Positions 42,925-54,085 of a stretch of 64,000 nt of DNA are shown here, in pieces; the stretch's first letter is position 1; each line of letters starts with the position of its first letter. The stretch covers positions 3,224,001 through 3,288,000 of the forward strand of contig CP053418.1 in NCBI GenBank assembly GCA_013127575.1, in the 5' to 3' direction. The translations under genes were made by a program, and so were the position numbers. This stretch comes from Ramlibacter terrae (GTDB lineage: Bacteria > Pseudomonadota > Gammaproteobacteria > Burkholderiales > Burkholderiaceae_C). Under the pieces are notes generated by a model. It saw only the letters and a list, made by a program, of their open reading frames with translations, was not told the DNA's origin and did no database searches.

Positions 42925-43882
42925 ATGAAGATCCTCAAGACCACGGTGGCGGCCGCCGCGTGCGCGATGCTGCCGCTGGCCGCGGTCGCCCAGGCGGCGT
43001 TCCCGTCCAGGCCCGTCACGATCATCGTGCCGAACGCACCGGGCGGCGCCATCGACATCCTGGCGCGCCTGCTGGAACGCAACCTGAGCGAGACTCGAAG
43101 CAGCCGGTGATCGTGCAGTACAAGCCGGGCGCCGGCACGGTGCTGGGCACCGACTTCGTCGCCAAGGCGGCGCCGGACGGCCACACGATCGGGCTGGTGA
43201 TCACCGGCCACATGATCAACCCGAGCCTGCGCAAGACCATGCCCTTCGACACGCTGAAGGACTGGCCGGCGTGTCGCTGCTGGCGAGCTCGCCGGTGGTG
43301 ATCACGGCCAGCGCCAAGCTGCCGGCCAACAACCTGAAGGAAGTGATCGCCCGTGCCAAGAGCGGGAAGCTGAGCTATGCGTCGCCGGGCAGCGGCAGTT
43401 CGATGCACCTCGGCGCGGAACTGCTCAAGACAACCGCCGGCATCGACATCCTGCACACGCCGTACAAGGGCGCGGGCGGCGCCTACCCCGACGTGATCGC
43501 CGGCCGCGTCGACCTGCTGGTCGATCCGCTGTTCTCCTCGCTGCCGCACATCAAGTCGGGCGGGCTGAAGCCCATCGCGATCATGAGCCCCAAGCGTTCG
43601 TCGATCGCACCCGACATCCCGACCGTGGCCGAGACGCTGCCCGGCTTCAGCGTCGAAAGCGTGTTCGGCGCCGTCGTTCCGGCGGCCACGCCGCGCGACG
43701 TGGTGCAGAAGATCAGCGCCGACATGGCCAAGGCGCTGCAGAACGCCGAGGTGAAGCAGCGCATGGCAGACATCGGCCTCACGCCCATCGGCAACACGCC
43801 GGAGCAGTTCGACGCGTTCATCCGCGCCGAGATCCCGAAGTGGGCCAAGGTGGTCAAGGCTTCGGGCGCCACGGCCGACTGA
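42925..43882 (+). CDS. Bug/TctC-type periplasmic receptor (4 of 10)
   Basis: About 320 residues; signal peptide MKILKTTVAAAACAMLPLAA, loops IIVPNAPGGAIDILARL and QYKPGAGTVLGTDFVAK. Closely resembles receptor 5 downstream (both have KQPV and YKPGAGTVLGT), so the pair arose by duplication. Shifts near 43095 and 43266, the second a CCTGG loss. Separated from receptor 3 by 13 bases and from the dioxygenase by 2. Confidence 0.9.
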
Positions 43883-43884
43883 GC

Positions 43885-44771
<887 letters not shown>

Positions 44772-44794
44772 GCGGCCCGCCAGAGACAAGACCG

Positions 44795-45774
44795 ATGAAG
44801 CAGACCTTTCCCCGCCGCGCCGTGCTGGCCGCCCTTGCCGCCGCCGTGGCGCCCGGCATCGCCGCCGCGCAGTCGCTCGACGCGTGGCCCGACAAGCCTG
44901 TCAAGCTGATCGTGCCGTTCACGGCCGGCGGCCCCACCGACACCGTCGCCCGCCTGATCGCCACCGGCCTGCAGGCCGCGTGGAAGCAGCCGGTGGTCAT
45001 CGACTACAAGCCGGGCGCCGGCACCGTGCTGGGGACCGGCATCGTGGCCAAGTCGCCCGCCGACGGCTACACGCTCGGCATGGCGATCACGGCGCTGACG
45101 ATCAACCCGAGCCTGCAGCCCAACCTCTCGTACGACACCAAGAAGGACATCGTCGGCGTGTCGCAGGTCGCGCAGGCGCACTTCGGCCTGTTCGCGCATC
45201 CGTCGCAGCCGTTCAACACGATGCCGGAGCTGATCGCGTACGCGAAGAAGAACCCGCAGGCGTTGAGCTTCGCCACGCCGGGGGCCGGCACGGGCACGCA
45301 CCGGCGGGCGAGATGCTGGCGCACATGGCCGGCATCAAGATGGTCCACGTGCCGTACAAGGGCAGCGCGCCGGCGCAGCAGGACGTGATCGGCGGCCGCG
45401 TGCCGCTGCTGTTCGACGTGCTGTTCTCCTCCATGCCCTTCGTGCAGGACAAGCGCATGAAGGTGATCGCGCTGTCGAGCCCGAAGCGCGCCGTGTCGAA
45501 CCCGGACATTCCGCTGATCGCGGAGTCGGTGCCCGGCTTCAGCGCCGTCAGCGCGATCGGCATCATCGCGCCGGCCGGGCTGCCGCCCGCGCTGCTGCAG
45601 AAGATCAGCGCCGACATCGGGCAGGTGGTGCGCAGCGCCGAAGTGACCGCGCGCATGGGCCAGCTGGGCATGGAGCCGGTCGGCTCCACCTCCGAGCAGT
45701 ACACGGCGCAGATCCGCCAGGACATCGACAAGTGGGCCGCCATCGTCAAGACGGCGGGCATCAAGCTGGATTGA
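44795..45774 (+). CDS. Bug/TctC-type periplasmic receptor (5 of 10)
   Basis: About 327 residues; signal peptide MKQTFPRRAVLAALAAAVAP, loops LIVPFTAGGPTDTVARL and DYKPGAGTVLGTGIVAK. One shift at 45301 repaired by CCTGG to GTHLAGEMLAHMAG. Paralogue of receptor 4. Sandwiched between the two TauD-like genes, 23 bases after one and 9 before the other. Confidence 0.92.
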
Positions 45775-45783
45775 AGTGAAGCC

Positions 45784-46647
45784 ATGCGCCTGATCGAACT
45801 CAAACCCCTCAGCCCCTTCGCCGCCGAAGCCAGCGGCATCGACCTGCGCGAGCCGCTCTCGCCGGCGCAGGTGAAGGCCGTCGAAGACGCGATGGACCAG
45901 CATGCCGTGCTGGTGTTCCGCAACCAGCCGCTCACGCAGGGCCAGCAGATCGCCTTCGCCAAGGCGCTGGGCCCGCTCGACATGGGGCTGCGCAAGTTGA
46001 AGGGCGGTCCCCACCGCTTCGAGTACGCCGAGCTTGCCGACATCTCCAACGTGAAGGCCGACGGCGAGGTGGCCGACCGCCAGCACGCCAAGATCGTGGG
46101 CAACGTCGCCAACCAGCTGTGGCACAGCGACAGCTCGTTCCAGAAGCCGCGCGCCAAGTACTCGATGCTGTCCGCCGTGACGGTGCCGGGCTTCGGCGGC
46201 GAGACCGAGTTCGCCGACCTGCGCATGGCCTACGACGCCCTGCCCGACTGGCGCAAGAAGCAGATCGAAGGGCTGGAGGCCGTGCACTACGCGCTGCACT
46301 CGCGCTTCCTGCTCGGCGACACGCAGTACACCGAAGAGCAGCGCCAGGCCATTCCCCCGGCGAGCTGGCCGCTGGTGCAGGTCGACCCTCGCTCGGGCCG
46401 CAAGATCCTGTTCGTGGGCATCCACGCTTGCGAAGTCGAGGGCATGACCGTGGCCGAAGGCCGCATGCTGCTGCTGGACCTGCTCGAGCATGCGACGCAG
46501 CGCGAGTTCATCTACCGCCACCACTGGCAGGTAGGCGACCTCGTGATGTGGGACAACACGGCGACCGTGCACCGCGGGCGCTGGTTCGATTTCGCCGAGC
46601 GGCGCGAACTGCGGCGCGCCACGACGGAAGAAGTCGTTCCCGCCTGA
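45784..46647 (+). CDS. TauD/TfdA-family 2-oxoglutarate dioxygenase (B)
   Basis: Intact, 287 residues. HxD in NQLWHSDSSFQKPRAKYSML, distal histidine in VMWDNTATVHRGRWFDFAER followed by RRATT, matching the TfdA type (2,4-dichlorophenoxyacetate dioxygenase and relatives). Not a recent copy of dioxygenase A, which has different spacing. Last gene of the rightward Bug-Bug-TauD-Bug-TauD operon. Substrate unknown; probably an aryloxy or other carboxylate (inference). Confidence 0.92.
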   Translation: MRLIELKPLSPFAAEASGIDLREPLSPAQVKAVEDAMDQHAVLVFRNQPLTQGQQIAFAKALGPLDMGLRKLKGGPHRFEYAELADISNVKADGEVADRQHAKIVGNVANQLWHSDSSFQKPRAKYSMLSAVTVPGFGGETEFADLRMAYDALPDWRKKQIEGLEAVHYALHSRFLLGDTQYTEEQRQAIPPASWPLVQVDPRSGRKILFVGIHACEVEGMTVAEGRMLLLDLLEHATQREFIYRHHWQVGDLVMWDNTATVHRGRWFDFAERRELRRATTEEVVPA

Positions 46648-46694
46648 GCCCGGCGGCTGAAGGCAGGTAGACTCCGCGCACACATCCGATGTGC

Positions 46695-47051
46695 ATGGAA
46701 GCCTTCAGCATCACCGTCCGGCACGGGCACCCCTATCTCTGGTGGAGGCCTCCGGCCCCGCCACGCTGATGGACCTGTGCGCCTACATGGACTTCGTCGC
46801 CTCCCTCGCGCGGCGCACGCGCGCCGCCGCCAGGCCGTGATGGACCTGGTGGCGGTCGACATCCGCTTCTCCTTCACCGACCACCTGACGCTCGGCGCGC
46901 ACGCCGCCTTCGCGCTGGCCGACCGGAGAAGGTCGCGTCGGTCGTGAACGAGAAGTACCGCACCGGCACCAGCGAGAAGGCCGCGCAGAAGTCGGGGCTG
47001 CGGCTGCGGACTTTCACCAGTCTCGAAGAAGGCGTGGACTGGGTTTCGTGA
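46695..47051 (+). CDS. SpoIIAA/STAS-like small protein
   Basis: About 118 residues after repair: MEAFSITVRHGHPYLLVEAS, GPATLMDLCAYMDFVA, VMDLVAVDIRFSFTDHLTLG and TGTSEKAAQKSGLRLRTF. The pattern of a small alpha/beta domain with a mid-protein AVMDLVAVDI strand resembles SpoIIAA-like proteins, but this is not firm. Shifts near 46737 and 46922 are CCWGG losses; another near 46830. Another ATG lies at 46689. Function unknown. Confidence 0.55.
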
Positions 47052-47075
47052 GGCGGGCGCGCGACACGCACGGCC

Positions 47076-47771
47076 TCACACTGCTTCCCGATCCTCCCGC
47101 GTGTAGCGCCGGCTGCCCGTCACCGGGTTGGCGAAATGGAAGGGCGGGATGAAGACCGCGGGCCACGGTTCGTAGGCCACGGAAGGCGGACTGTCGGGCG
47201 GCAGGTGCTCCTTCACGCCGCCGGCCGGCGACTTCGCCTTGGCCCAGCCCCGGTCGAAGGGCGTGTGGTACGTGCGGTAGAAGTGCAGCCTGCGGATGCG
47301 CCAGACGCCGTCGTCGCCCTTGCGGTAGCGGATCTCGTACGGCCCTTCGCCCCACGCCGCACGGACTTCGTACTGCGCCAGCTGCATGAAGCAGCGCCAC
47401 CGGCCGCTGGCATTGACGCCGTCGGCGTCGACGTCGACGATGCCTTGCAGGATGAAGTGGTTGTACAGGTAGCCCTGCGCGAGCCCGTCCTCGTCGCTCA
47501 TCGCGGGGCCCTTGCCGAGCAGTTCCTTGAACAGCACGGCCGCCTGCTGCCGGCCCTCGTACACGCCCAGCGCGGAGATCTCGATGCTGCAGTCTTCGGT
47601 GAACAGCGGCAGGATCTCGTTCCAGAGCGCCTTGTCCGGGTAGTAGCCATAGGCGCGCGTCAGGTTGTTGATGGCCTCGATGTCTTCGGCGCGCTGCACG
47701 CGGCGTTCGAGGGCGTCGATGCGCGCCAGCAGCGCGGGCACGCTGTCGTGGGTCGGTTCGTTGGTCTTCAT
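47076..47771 (-). CDS. SnoaL-like (NTF2-fold) protein
   Basis: Intact, 231 residues. A coiled-coil-like start (LARIDALERRVQRAEDIEAI) leads to an NTF2 domain: NNLTRAYGYYPDKALWNEIL, LFTEDCSIEISALGVYEGRQ and GRWRCFMQLAQYEVRAAWGE. Such domains occur in steroid-isomerase-like and aromatic-degradation enzymes. The proline-rich C-terminus (PPSVAYEPWPAVFIPPFHFA) is longer than usual. Start overlaps the Bug stop by 4 bases, so it shares that receptor's transcript. Confidence 0.82.
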   Translation of the reverse strand: MKTNEPTHDSVPALLARIDALERRVQRAEDIEAINNLTRAYGYYPDKALWNEILPLFTEDCSIEISALGVYEGRQQAAVLFKELLGKGPAMSDEDGLAQGYLYNHFILQGIVDVDADGVNASGRWRCFMQLAQYEVRAAWGEGPYEIRYRKGDDGVWRIRRLHFYRTYHTPFDRGWAKAKSPAGGVKEHLPPDSPPSVAYEPWPAVFIPPFHFANPVTGSRRYTREDREAV

Positions 47772-48762
47772 TGGTCGAGCTTGATTCCGGTCTGCTTGAT
47801 GATGCGGCCCCAGGCCTCGTTGTCGCTGCGTACGATCGCCGCGAATTCGGCGGCCGTCGTGCCGGTGAGGTCCATGCCGAGCGGCTCGAACTGCGCGCGC
47901 ATCTCCGGCTTGTGGATCGCGGCGACCATCGCCTTGTTCAGGCGGTCGAGCACCGCGGGCGGGAGGCCGGCCGGCGCGAAGATGCCGATCCAGCCGGTGA
48001 TGTCGAGCGCCGCCAGCCCTGCTCGCGCGCCGTCGGCACGCTGGCCAGTTGCTTGATGCGCGTCGGTCCGGTCACGGCCAGCGGCTTGAGCTTGCCGCTC
48101 TGGATGTGCGGCATGGCGGTCACCGTCGCGTCGAACTGCAGCTTGGTGAAGCCGCCCAGCAGGTCGCGCATCGCATCGGCCGAACCCTTGTACGGAACGT
48201 GCACGAGCTTCGCGCCGGCCTGGTTCAGCATCTCGATGTAGAAGTGGCCATTGGTGCCCGGGCCGGGCGAGCCCGCCGGCACCGGTTCGGGCTGGGCCTT
48301 GCTCCGGGCGATGAGCTCCTTCAGGTCGTTGGCCGGCACCGACGGGTGCGCGACGAGCACGGACCCGCTGCGGTACACCTGCGTGATGGGCGTGAACTCG
48401 CGGAAGGGGTCGTAGGGCGGTTTGCCGAACATGTGCGGCACCTGCGTGTGCGTGGTGTTCAGCGTCAGCAGCAGCGTGTAGCCGTCGGCCGGGGCGCGCG
48501 CCACCGCGAGCGCGGCCGGCACGCTGGCGCCGCCCGGCTTGCTCTCCACGATGATCGGCACGTTGTCCAGCAGCGGCGCCGCGTGGGCGGCGATGGCGCG
48601 GGCCAGGATGTCGGCCGGTCCTCCCGGAGGCGCCGGAATGACGATGCGGATGGGGCGGCCGGCAGCGGGAAAGTCCTGCGCGGCAGCGCCGAACGGTGCC
48701 AGCAGCAGCGCGCCGGCGGCGCTCGCGAGAAGGTCGCGGCGGCGCAGCGGAAGGTGGGTCAT
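47768..48762 (-). CDS. Bug/TctC-type periplasmic receptor (6 of 10)
   Basis: About 332 residues; RRR-containing leader (MTHLPLRRRDLLASAAGALL), loops IVIPAPPGGPADILARA and VESKPGGASVPAAL. One shift near 48018 repaired by CCTGG to REQGLAALDITGW. Preceded by CAGGAGACA. Divergent from a LysR gene, with a dyad in the 100-base gap; pairs with the SnoaL-like gene. Confidence 0.9.
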
Positions 48763-48836
48763 GCACTTGTCTCCTGAATCCGCGGGGATCGTAGGCCGCG
48801 ACGCCTCCCGCGCATAGCGAGAGCTGGTCCGCAGCC

Positions 48837-48855
48837 TGTCAACCGGCAGTTAACA
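48837..48855. promoter_or_regulatory. Dyad TGTCAAC-N5-GTTAACA before a LysR gene
   Basis: Two 7-base arms match in 6 of 7 positions and end 7 bases before the LysR start at 48863. Position between divergent LysR and Bug genes fits a LysR autoregulatory site. Short, so only suggestive. Confidence 0.45.
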
Positions 48856-48862
48856 TCCCACC

Positions 48863-49842
48863 ATGAACTCCCCGGTCCGCTCCCTCGGCCGCCGCCTGCG
48901 CTTCTCGCAGCTGGAACTGGTGCTGGAAGTGGCCGCCTGCGGCAACCTCGGCGAGGCGGCGCAACGCCTCCACCTCACCCGCGCGGGCGTCAGCAAGTCG
49001 ATCAAGGAGCTCGAGCGCTCGCTGGGGCAGGTGCTGTTCGAACGCTCCGCCCGGGGCATGCGCCCGACGCCGGCGGGCGTGCGCGTGGCGAAGCACGCGC
49101 AGCTGCTGGTGAACGAGCTGCAGCACCTCACCGACGAAGCGGCGGCGGCCGGAGGCGGCGGCAGCGGGCTGCTGCGCATCGGCCTGCAGCCTTTCGTGGG
49201 CGAGTACGTGCTGCCGCCGATCCTGCAGCGCCTGCGGGCTGCGGCCGGCGCACAGGCGCAGACCATCGTGCAGTTGCACGAAGGCCGGCTGCATTCGCTC
49301 ATCGAACAGCTGCTGCGGGGGAACTCGATGCGGCCATGGCCTTGTACGCGCCGCGCGCGGTCGACGCGCTCGACCTGTCGATGCTCCACATCCGGCCGTT
49401 CCTCCAAGTCCCGATGGTGGTCGTGGCCGCTCCTTCGCTGCGGGTGCCCGCACGCCGCCACACATGGTCAGGCCTGCGGGGCCAGCCGTGGGTGCTCCCA
49501 CCGGCCAGCACGCACCAGCGCAGATCGCTCGACGAGATGTTCACTGCGCGCGGCAGTCGGGCGCCGTCGGCCGTCGTCGAATCGCCCTCGTTCGCCGCCA
49601 ACGTCGAACTCGCGGCGGCCGGCTTCGGGCTGGCGGTCGTCCCCCGCCAGTCGGCGGCGCGCGCCCTCGAGGAAGGCCGGTTGCAGGCGGTGGACGTCGG
49701 GCCGGCGCTGCCGCCGACCTCCGTCGCCCTGATCTACCGGAAGGTCTCCGTCATCTACATGGATGCGCTGCGCGAACTGGAGAGCGCACTGGGCCCGGCG
49801 TCCGTCCTCTCGCGTGCGTTCCAGCGCGCGAGCTCCGCGTGA
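48863..49842 (+). CDS. LysR-family transcriptional regulator (A)
   Basis: About 327 residues. Winged helix-turn-helix in LRFSQLELVLEVAACGNLGE, AAQRLHLTRAGVSKSIKELE and RSLGQVLFERSARGMRPTPA; effector domain LLRIGLQPFVGEYVLPPILQ and later VESPSFAANVELAAAGFGLA, VVPRQSAARALEEGRL. One shift near 49320 where a C is missing from GGGCGAACTC. Its 3' end overlaps the convergent VOC gene by 88 bases. Confidence 0.87.
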
Positions 49843-50316
49843 GCGCTGGCTTCGTAGCCGCGCACGACGTCCGCTTCCGCGACTTCCACCGTCAGCTCCA
49901 GCCGGAATCCGTTCGGGTCGAAGAAGTAGATCGAGTGGATGTAGCCGTCGTGGTCGGTGATGCCGAGCACCTCGACGCCCGCCGTCTCCAGCCGCTTCTT
50001 CATCGCCAGCAGGTCTTCGCGCGAGGCCACCCGCAGCGCGATGTGGTTGACCCCAGGCCGGCGTGTTGGGCGAAGGCAGCGCGGCGGTGCCGTCGCCCAG
50101 GTCGAAGAAGGCGATGCACGAACCGTCGCGCATGCGGAAGAAGATGTGCACGTACGGGCAGTGCTCGCCGGTGCTCGGCACGTGGTCCTTCTGGATCACG
50201 TGCACGAGCGGCAGGCCGAGCAGGTCTTCGTAGAACCGGCGCGTTTCTTCCGCGTCGCGGCAGCGCCGGGCGAAGTGGTGCAGCCCGTGCACGGGCCGGA
50301 GCGTGGCGGTGTCCAT
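49755..50316 (-). CDS. VOC-family (glyoxalase/dioxygenase-like) protein
   Basis: About 187 residues in a vicinal-oxygen-chelate fold: LRPVHGLHHFARRCRDAEET (first metal histidine), RFYEDLLGLPLVHV, HIFFRMRDGSCIAFFDLGDG, NHIALRVASREDLLAMKKRL and SIYFFDPNGFRLELTVEVAE (last metal glutamate). One shift near 50055 beside CCTGG. Resembles small ring-cleavage or glyoxalase proteins; the reaction is unknown. Seven bases after its start lies the Bug gene stop, so both are one transcript. Confidence 0.83.
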
Positions 50317-50323
50317 GCGCGCC

Positions 50324-51295
50324 TCAGTCGAGCGTGACATTGGCGGCCTTGATCACCGGCGCCCAGCGCGCGGCCTCGGAGCGCGCGAGCGTGCGGAACT
50401 GCTCGGGAGAGAGGCGCATCGGCTCGAAGCCGAAGTCGGTGAACTTCTTCAGCACGGCCTGGTCCGCCAGCGCCTTGTTCAATTCTGGTTCAGGCGCGTG
50501 ACCACGGGCGCCGGCAGGCCCGCCGGGCCCAGCACGCCCTGCAGCGCGTAGACCTCCGCGTTCTTCACGCCGAGCTCCGCCAGCGTCGGCACGTCGGGCA
50601 TCGCGGCGGCGCGCGCCTGCGAACCGACCGCCAGCGCCCGCACGCGGCCGCTCTTGATGATCGGGAGGCCCGAGGCGAGGTCGAGGAACATCACGGGCAC
50701 TGGCCGCCCATCACGTCCTGCATGGCCGGCGCCGCGCCGCGGTACGGGATGTGCGTGATGAAGGTGTTGGTCCGGTTCTTGAACAGCTCCATCGCCGGTG
50801 GTGCGGCGAGCCGTTGCCCACCGAGGCGTAGCTCACCTTGCCCGGGTTCGCCTTCACGTAGGCGAGGAACTCGCGGAAGTTCTGCGCCGGGAAACTCGGG
50901 TGCACCACCAGCATCAGCGGGAAACGGCCGATCGCGCCGATGTACGTGAAGTCCTTGTCCGGGCTGAAAGGCAGCTTCTTGAACAGGTGCTCGTTGAAGA
51001 ACATCAGCGCGTTGTCCGCGGACATGATCGTGTAGCCGTCCGGCTTGGCACGCGCCACGAGTTCGGCGCCGATGTTGGTCGCGGCGCCCGGCCGGTTGTC
51101 GATGACGATCGGCTGCCCGAGCCCGGCGCGCATGCCTTCCGCGATCGCGCGCGCGAGGTTGTCGGTGCCGCCGCCCGCGGGGTACGGCACGATCCACTTG
51201 ACCGGCTGGTCGGGGTACTGCGCTTGCGCCTGCACCTGCGCCAGCGGCGAGAGCGCGGCCACGGCGGTGGCGGAAAGGAAGTGGCGGCGTTTCAT
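50324..51295 (-). CDS. Bug/TctC-type periplasmic receptor (7 of 10)
   Basis: About 324 residues; leader MKRRHFLSATAVAALSPLAQ, loops WIVPYPAGGGTDNLARAI and IDNRPGAATNIGAE. Shifts near 50800, 50700 and 50482, all CCWGG losses (SPHHLAMELFKN; GGQVPVMFLDL; LNQELNKALADQ). Sits between the VOC gene and the DUF2783/FAD monooxygenase pair on the same strand, suggesting an aromatic acid ligand (inference). Confidence 0.9.
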
Positions 51296-51322
51296 CGTGT
51301 CTCCATCAGGTTCGGGGGCCGG

Positions 51323-51526
51323 TCATCCGGCGGAAAGGGAAGGACTGGGCAGGTCGTGCAGGGCCGCCGCGATGGCGGCCCTGCAGCGCGCTTCGTCGCC
51401 CACCTGCTCGAACAGCAGCAGCGCCAGGCGCGCGAGGAAGAGCGACTCCTTCTCGCGCCCGGCGGCGGCGATCGCATCGCTGCAGCAGGCGTAGATGCGG
51501 TCCTGTGCCGCGGCGTCGAAGTTCAT
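51323..51526 (-). CDS. DUF2783-like small protein
   Basis: 67 residues: MNFDAAAQDRIYACCSDAIA and SLFLARLALLLFEQVGDEAR, then CRAAIAAALHDL. Small DUF2783 proteins commonly follow class A flavin monooxygenase genes, as here, with a 4-base overlap. Role unknown; a small partner or stabiliser of the monooxygenase is possible (inference). Confidence 0.65.
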   Translation of the reverse strand: MNFDAAAQDRIYACCSDAIAAAGREKESLFLARLALLLFEQVGDEARCRAAIAAALHDLPSPSLSAG

Positions 51527-53184
51527 GCGTGCGCTCCTTCTCGCCGGCAGGCCGAACGGACGGCCGCCAGCAGCGTTGCGGTGGTGGGGGACTGCCAGCG
51601 CCCGCAGACGTGGCCGTCGGGGCGGACCGGGTAGGCCGTGCCCTCGCGGGCGGCGTAGCGCCGGGCGATTTCGCCGGTGACGGCGAGCTCCTTCACCGTG
51701 CAGGGCAAGGCCGTCCACCCCGGGGACGCCGTGACCGCGGCGACTTCCTGCGCCGGCGCGTGGTGGCCGAAGCACAGCAGCGCGAATCGGTCGAATGCCA
51801 GCCGGTCGGTGAGGTGCGTGCCGTCGCCGCACGGCATGTCCCACAGCGGCGCGCCGGGCGGCGGGCCGTCGTCGAAGTCGTCGCTCGGCTGCGAGAGCGG
51901 CGTGGCGGTGTAGCTGATGGCGTGCGTCTGCCGCGGGCTCACGAGCCGCGCGATGCCCTTGTGCCGGCCCGCGAGCGAGAGGCAGGCCTCGCGCAGCAGT
52001 TCGAAGCCGCGGTTCGGCGGCGACATGAATTCGGTGCTGCGCATCGCGCTGTCGGCGTTCACGCGAAAGGCTTCGAGCCGCTCGGTGCTGTAGCTGTCCA
52101 GCAGCGCGTCGCCGGCGCGGCCCCGCACGACGGCGGCGAGTTTCCACACGAGGTTGTCGGCATCGTCGAAGCCGGAGTTCAGACCGCGCACGCCGAAGAT
52201 CGGCATGGCATGCGCGGCGTTGCCGGCGAACAGGATGCGGCCGTGGCGGTAGGCCTCCAGCGTCATCGCGCCGGCGCGGTAGATCGAGGTCCACACCGGA
52301 TGCCACGGCAGGTGCCCTTCCCCGATCGCATCGAGGTGCGTCTGCACGAAGCGGCGCACCTGCCCGGGCTGCAGCACTTCGGCGGCGTCCTGGCCGGCGG
52401 CGAGCTGGTAGTCGACGCGCCAGATGTTGTCGGGCTGCCGGTGCATCAGGATCGTGGTGCCGCGCGCCCGGGGCGGGTCGAACCAGGCGCGGCGTTCGGT
52501 CGGATGCGCGCTGGCCAGTTCGATGTCGACGATGGCATAGCGGCCCCGGTAGCCGACGCCCTGCAGTTCGAGCCCGAGGCTGGCGCGCACGAAGCTCTGC
52601 CCGCCATCGCAGGCCAGCAGCCAGTCGCCGTGCGTGCGGTAGCGGCCGAGCGCGTTCTCCACTTCGATCGCGACGCCGCCGCCGTCCTGCGCCTGCGCCA
52701 CGACCTGGCTGCCCCACCGCACTTCGACCATCCCCGGCGACGCTGCGTTCACCGCCGCGATCGCATCCAGCAGGTAGCTCTCGATGTAGTACTGCTCGAG
52801 GTTGATCATCGGCGGGAACTTGTCGCCGGGCGCCGAAGGCATCTCCAGCACGAACACTTCCTCGGTGCGGTAGAAGCTGCGGCCGCGGACCCACGCCAGT
52901 CCCTTGTCGAGGAACGGGCGCACGGCGCCGAGCCGGTCGAGGATCTCGAGGCTGCGGCGCGAGATGCACGCGGCGCGGCTGCCCTCGCAGACCGAATCGT
53001 CCGCTTCGACCACCACGCTGCGCACGCCCCAGCGCGCGAGTCCGAGCGCCGCCGCGAGCCCCACCGGGCCGCCGCCGGCGATCAGCACGGGATGCCGCCG
53101 CCGCTCGACACCATCGGCGTCGAGCGACGGCAGGGCCGGCGCGTGGCGCTCGTAGCGGAACGGGCCGATACGCTCCGGGGGCAT
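51523..53184 (-). CDS. FAD-dependent monooxygenase, PheA/TfdB/MhpA type
   Basis: Intact, 553 residues. FAD-binding HPVLIAGGGPVGLAAALGLA near residue 33, RAACISRRSLEILDRLGAVR, GDWLLACDGGQSFVRASLGL (DG motif) and GRILFAGNAAHAMPIFGVRG with the GD-like motif as GN. C-terminal thioredoxin-like part is retained. Hydroxylates an aromatic ring with NAD(P)H and O2; known relatives act on phenols or 3-hydroxyphenylpropionate. Divergent from the LuxR gene at 53282, its likely regulator. Confidence 0.9.
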   Translation of the reverse strand: MPPERIGPFRYERHAPALPSLDADGVERRRHPVLIAGGGPVGLAAALGLARWGVRSVVVEADDSVCEGSRAACISRRSLEILDRLGAVRPFLDKGLAWVRGRSFYRTEEVFVLEMPSAPGDKFPPMINLEQYYIESYLLDAIAAVNAASPGMVEVRWGSQVVAQAQDGGGVAIEVENALGRYRTHGDWLLACDGGQSFVRASLGLELQGVGYRGRYAIVDIELASAHPTERRAWFDPPRARGTTILMHRQPDNIWRVDYQLAAGQDAAEVLQPGQVRRFVQTHLDAIGEGHLPWHPVWTSIYRAGAMTLEAYRHGRILFAGNAAHAMPIFGVRGLNSGFDDADNLVWKLAAVVRGRAGDALLDSYSTERLEAFRVNADSAMRSTEFMSPPNRGFELLREACLSLAGRHKGIARLVSPRQTHAISYTATPLSQPSDDFDDGPPPGAPLWDMPCGDGTHLTDRLAFDRFALLCFGHHAPAQEVAAVTASPGWTALPCTVKELAVTGEIARRYAAREGTAYPVRPDGHVCGRWQSPTTATLLAAVRSACRREGAHA

Positions 53185-53281
53185 GGTGGATCCTGTCCGT
53201 GCAACGGATGAACGAAAGTGGCATTCTCCGAACCTGCGTCCCCAGAAATGTCCTAACAAACCGGGACAGGCTTTCCCTGAG

Positions 53282-54084
53282 ATGAAACTCGACCGCCTTT
53301 CTTCCGACGCGCGCGCGGCCGATCCCGTGCTGGCGGTGGCGCTGCTGGAAGCGGTGGGCGCCGACGATTTTGCCGCCCGGCTGCTCGCCGCCGTCGCGCC
53401 GCGGCTGCCCGCGAGCCACTGCACCGTCTTCGCCCTGCGCAGCACGGGGCGCGTGGAGGCGATCTCCAGCGCCAGTGCCGTCGGCGAAGTGGCCACGCTC
53501 ACGGCCGTCGCGTACATCCGGCAAGGCTTCGACCGGCAGGACTCGAACATGCTGTGGCTGGCACGCCGGAAGCCCGGCGCGGCACGCCGGTTCTGGGTGG
53601 GGCACCAGCTGGCCGAGGAGGTCGCGAACGAGGACTATCGGCGCCTGTGCTACGGCGAGACGGGCATCCGCGAGCGCTTGTCGCTGCTGTCGGTGTTCCC
53701 GGACGGGTATCGCGTCGCCGTCAGCCTCTACCGCAACCATTCCTACGCCGACTTCACGCAGGCCGACCGCGACTGGATCGGCGCGCAGGCAGCGCTGGTG
53801 GGTGCAGCCGTGATGCGCCACGTGCAACTGCAGCGCGAGGCCACCGGGGCGCCCGTGGACCACCAGCAGCGCATGCCTTCGCTGTCGGCGCGCGAGCGCG
53901 AGCTGGTTTCGCACGTGCTGGCCGGCCTCACCACGAAGGAAGCGGCGCGGCTGATGGGCGTTTCGCTTTCGACGGCGCTCACCTACCGCTACCGCGCGTT
54001 CCGGCACTGGGCATCCGCAGCCACCGCGAACTGGTGGCGCTGTTGCACACGCCCGATCGCAAGGCGCGTGCCGTGCCGAGTTAG
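53282..54084 (+). CDS. LuxR-family transcriptional regulator
   Basis: About 268 residues. C-terminal LuxR helix-turn-helix: PSLSARERELVSHVLAGLTT and KEAARLMGVSLSTALTYRYR, then FRHLGIRSHRELVALLHTP after a shift near 54012 repaired by CCTGG. The N-terminal 190 residues (VTVFALRS-like HCTVFALRSTGRVEAI; ERLSLLSVFPDGYRVAVSLY) look GAF-like but no known domain is certain. A TGTCC-N10-GGACA dyad at 53249-53268 precedes it. Confidence 0.83.
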
Positions 54085-54085
54085 G

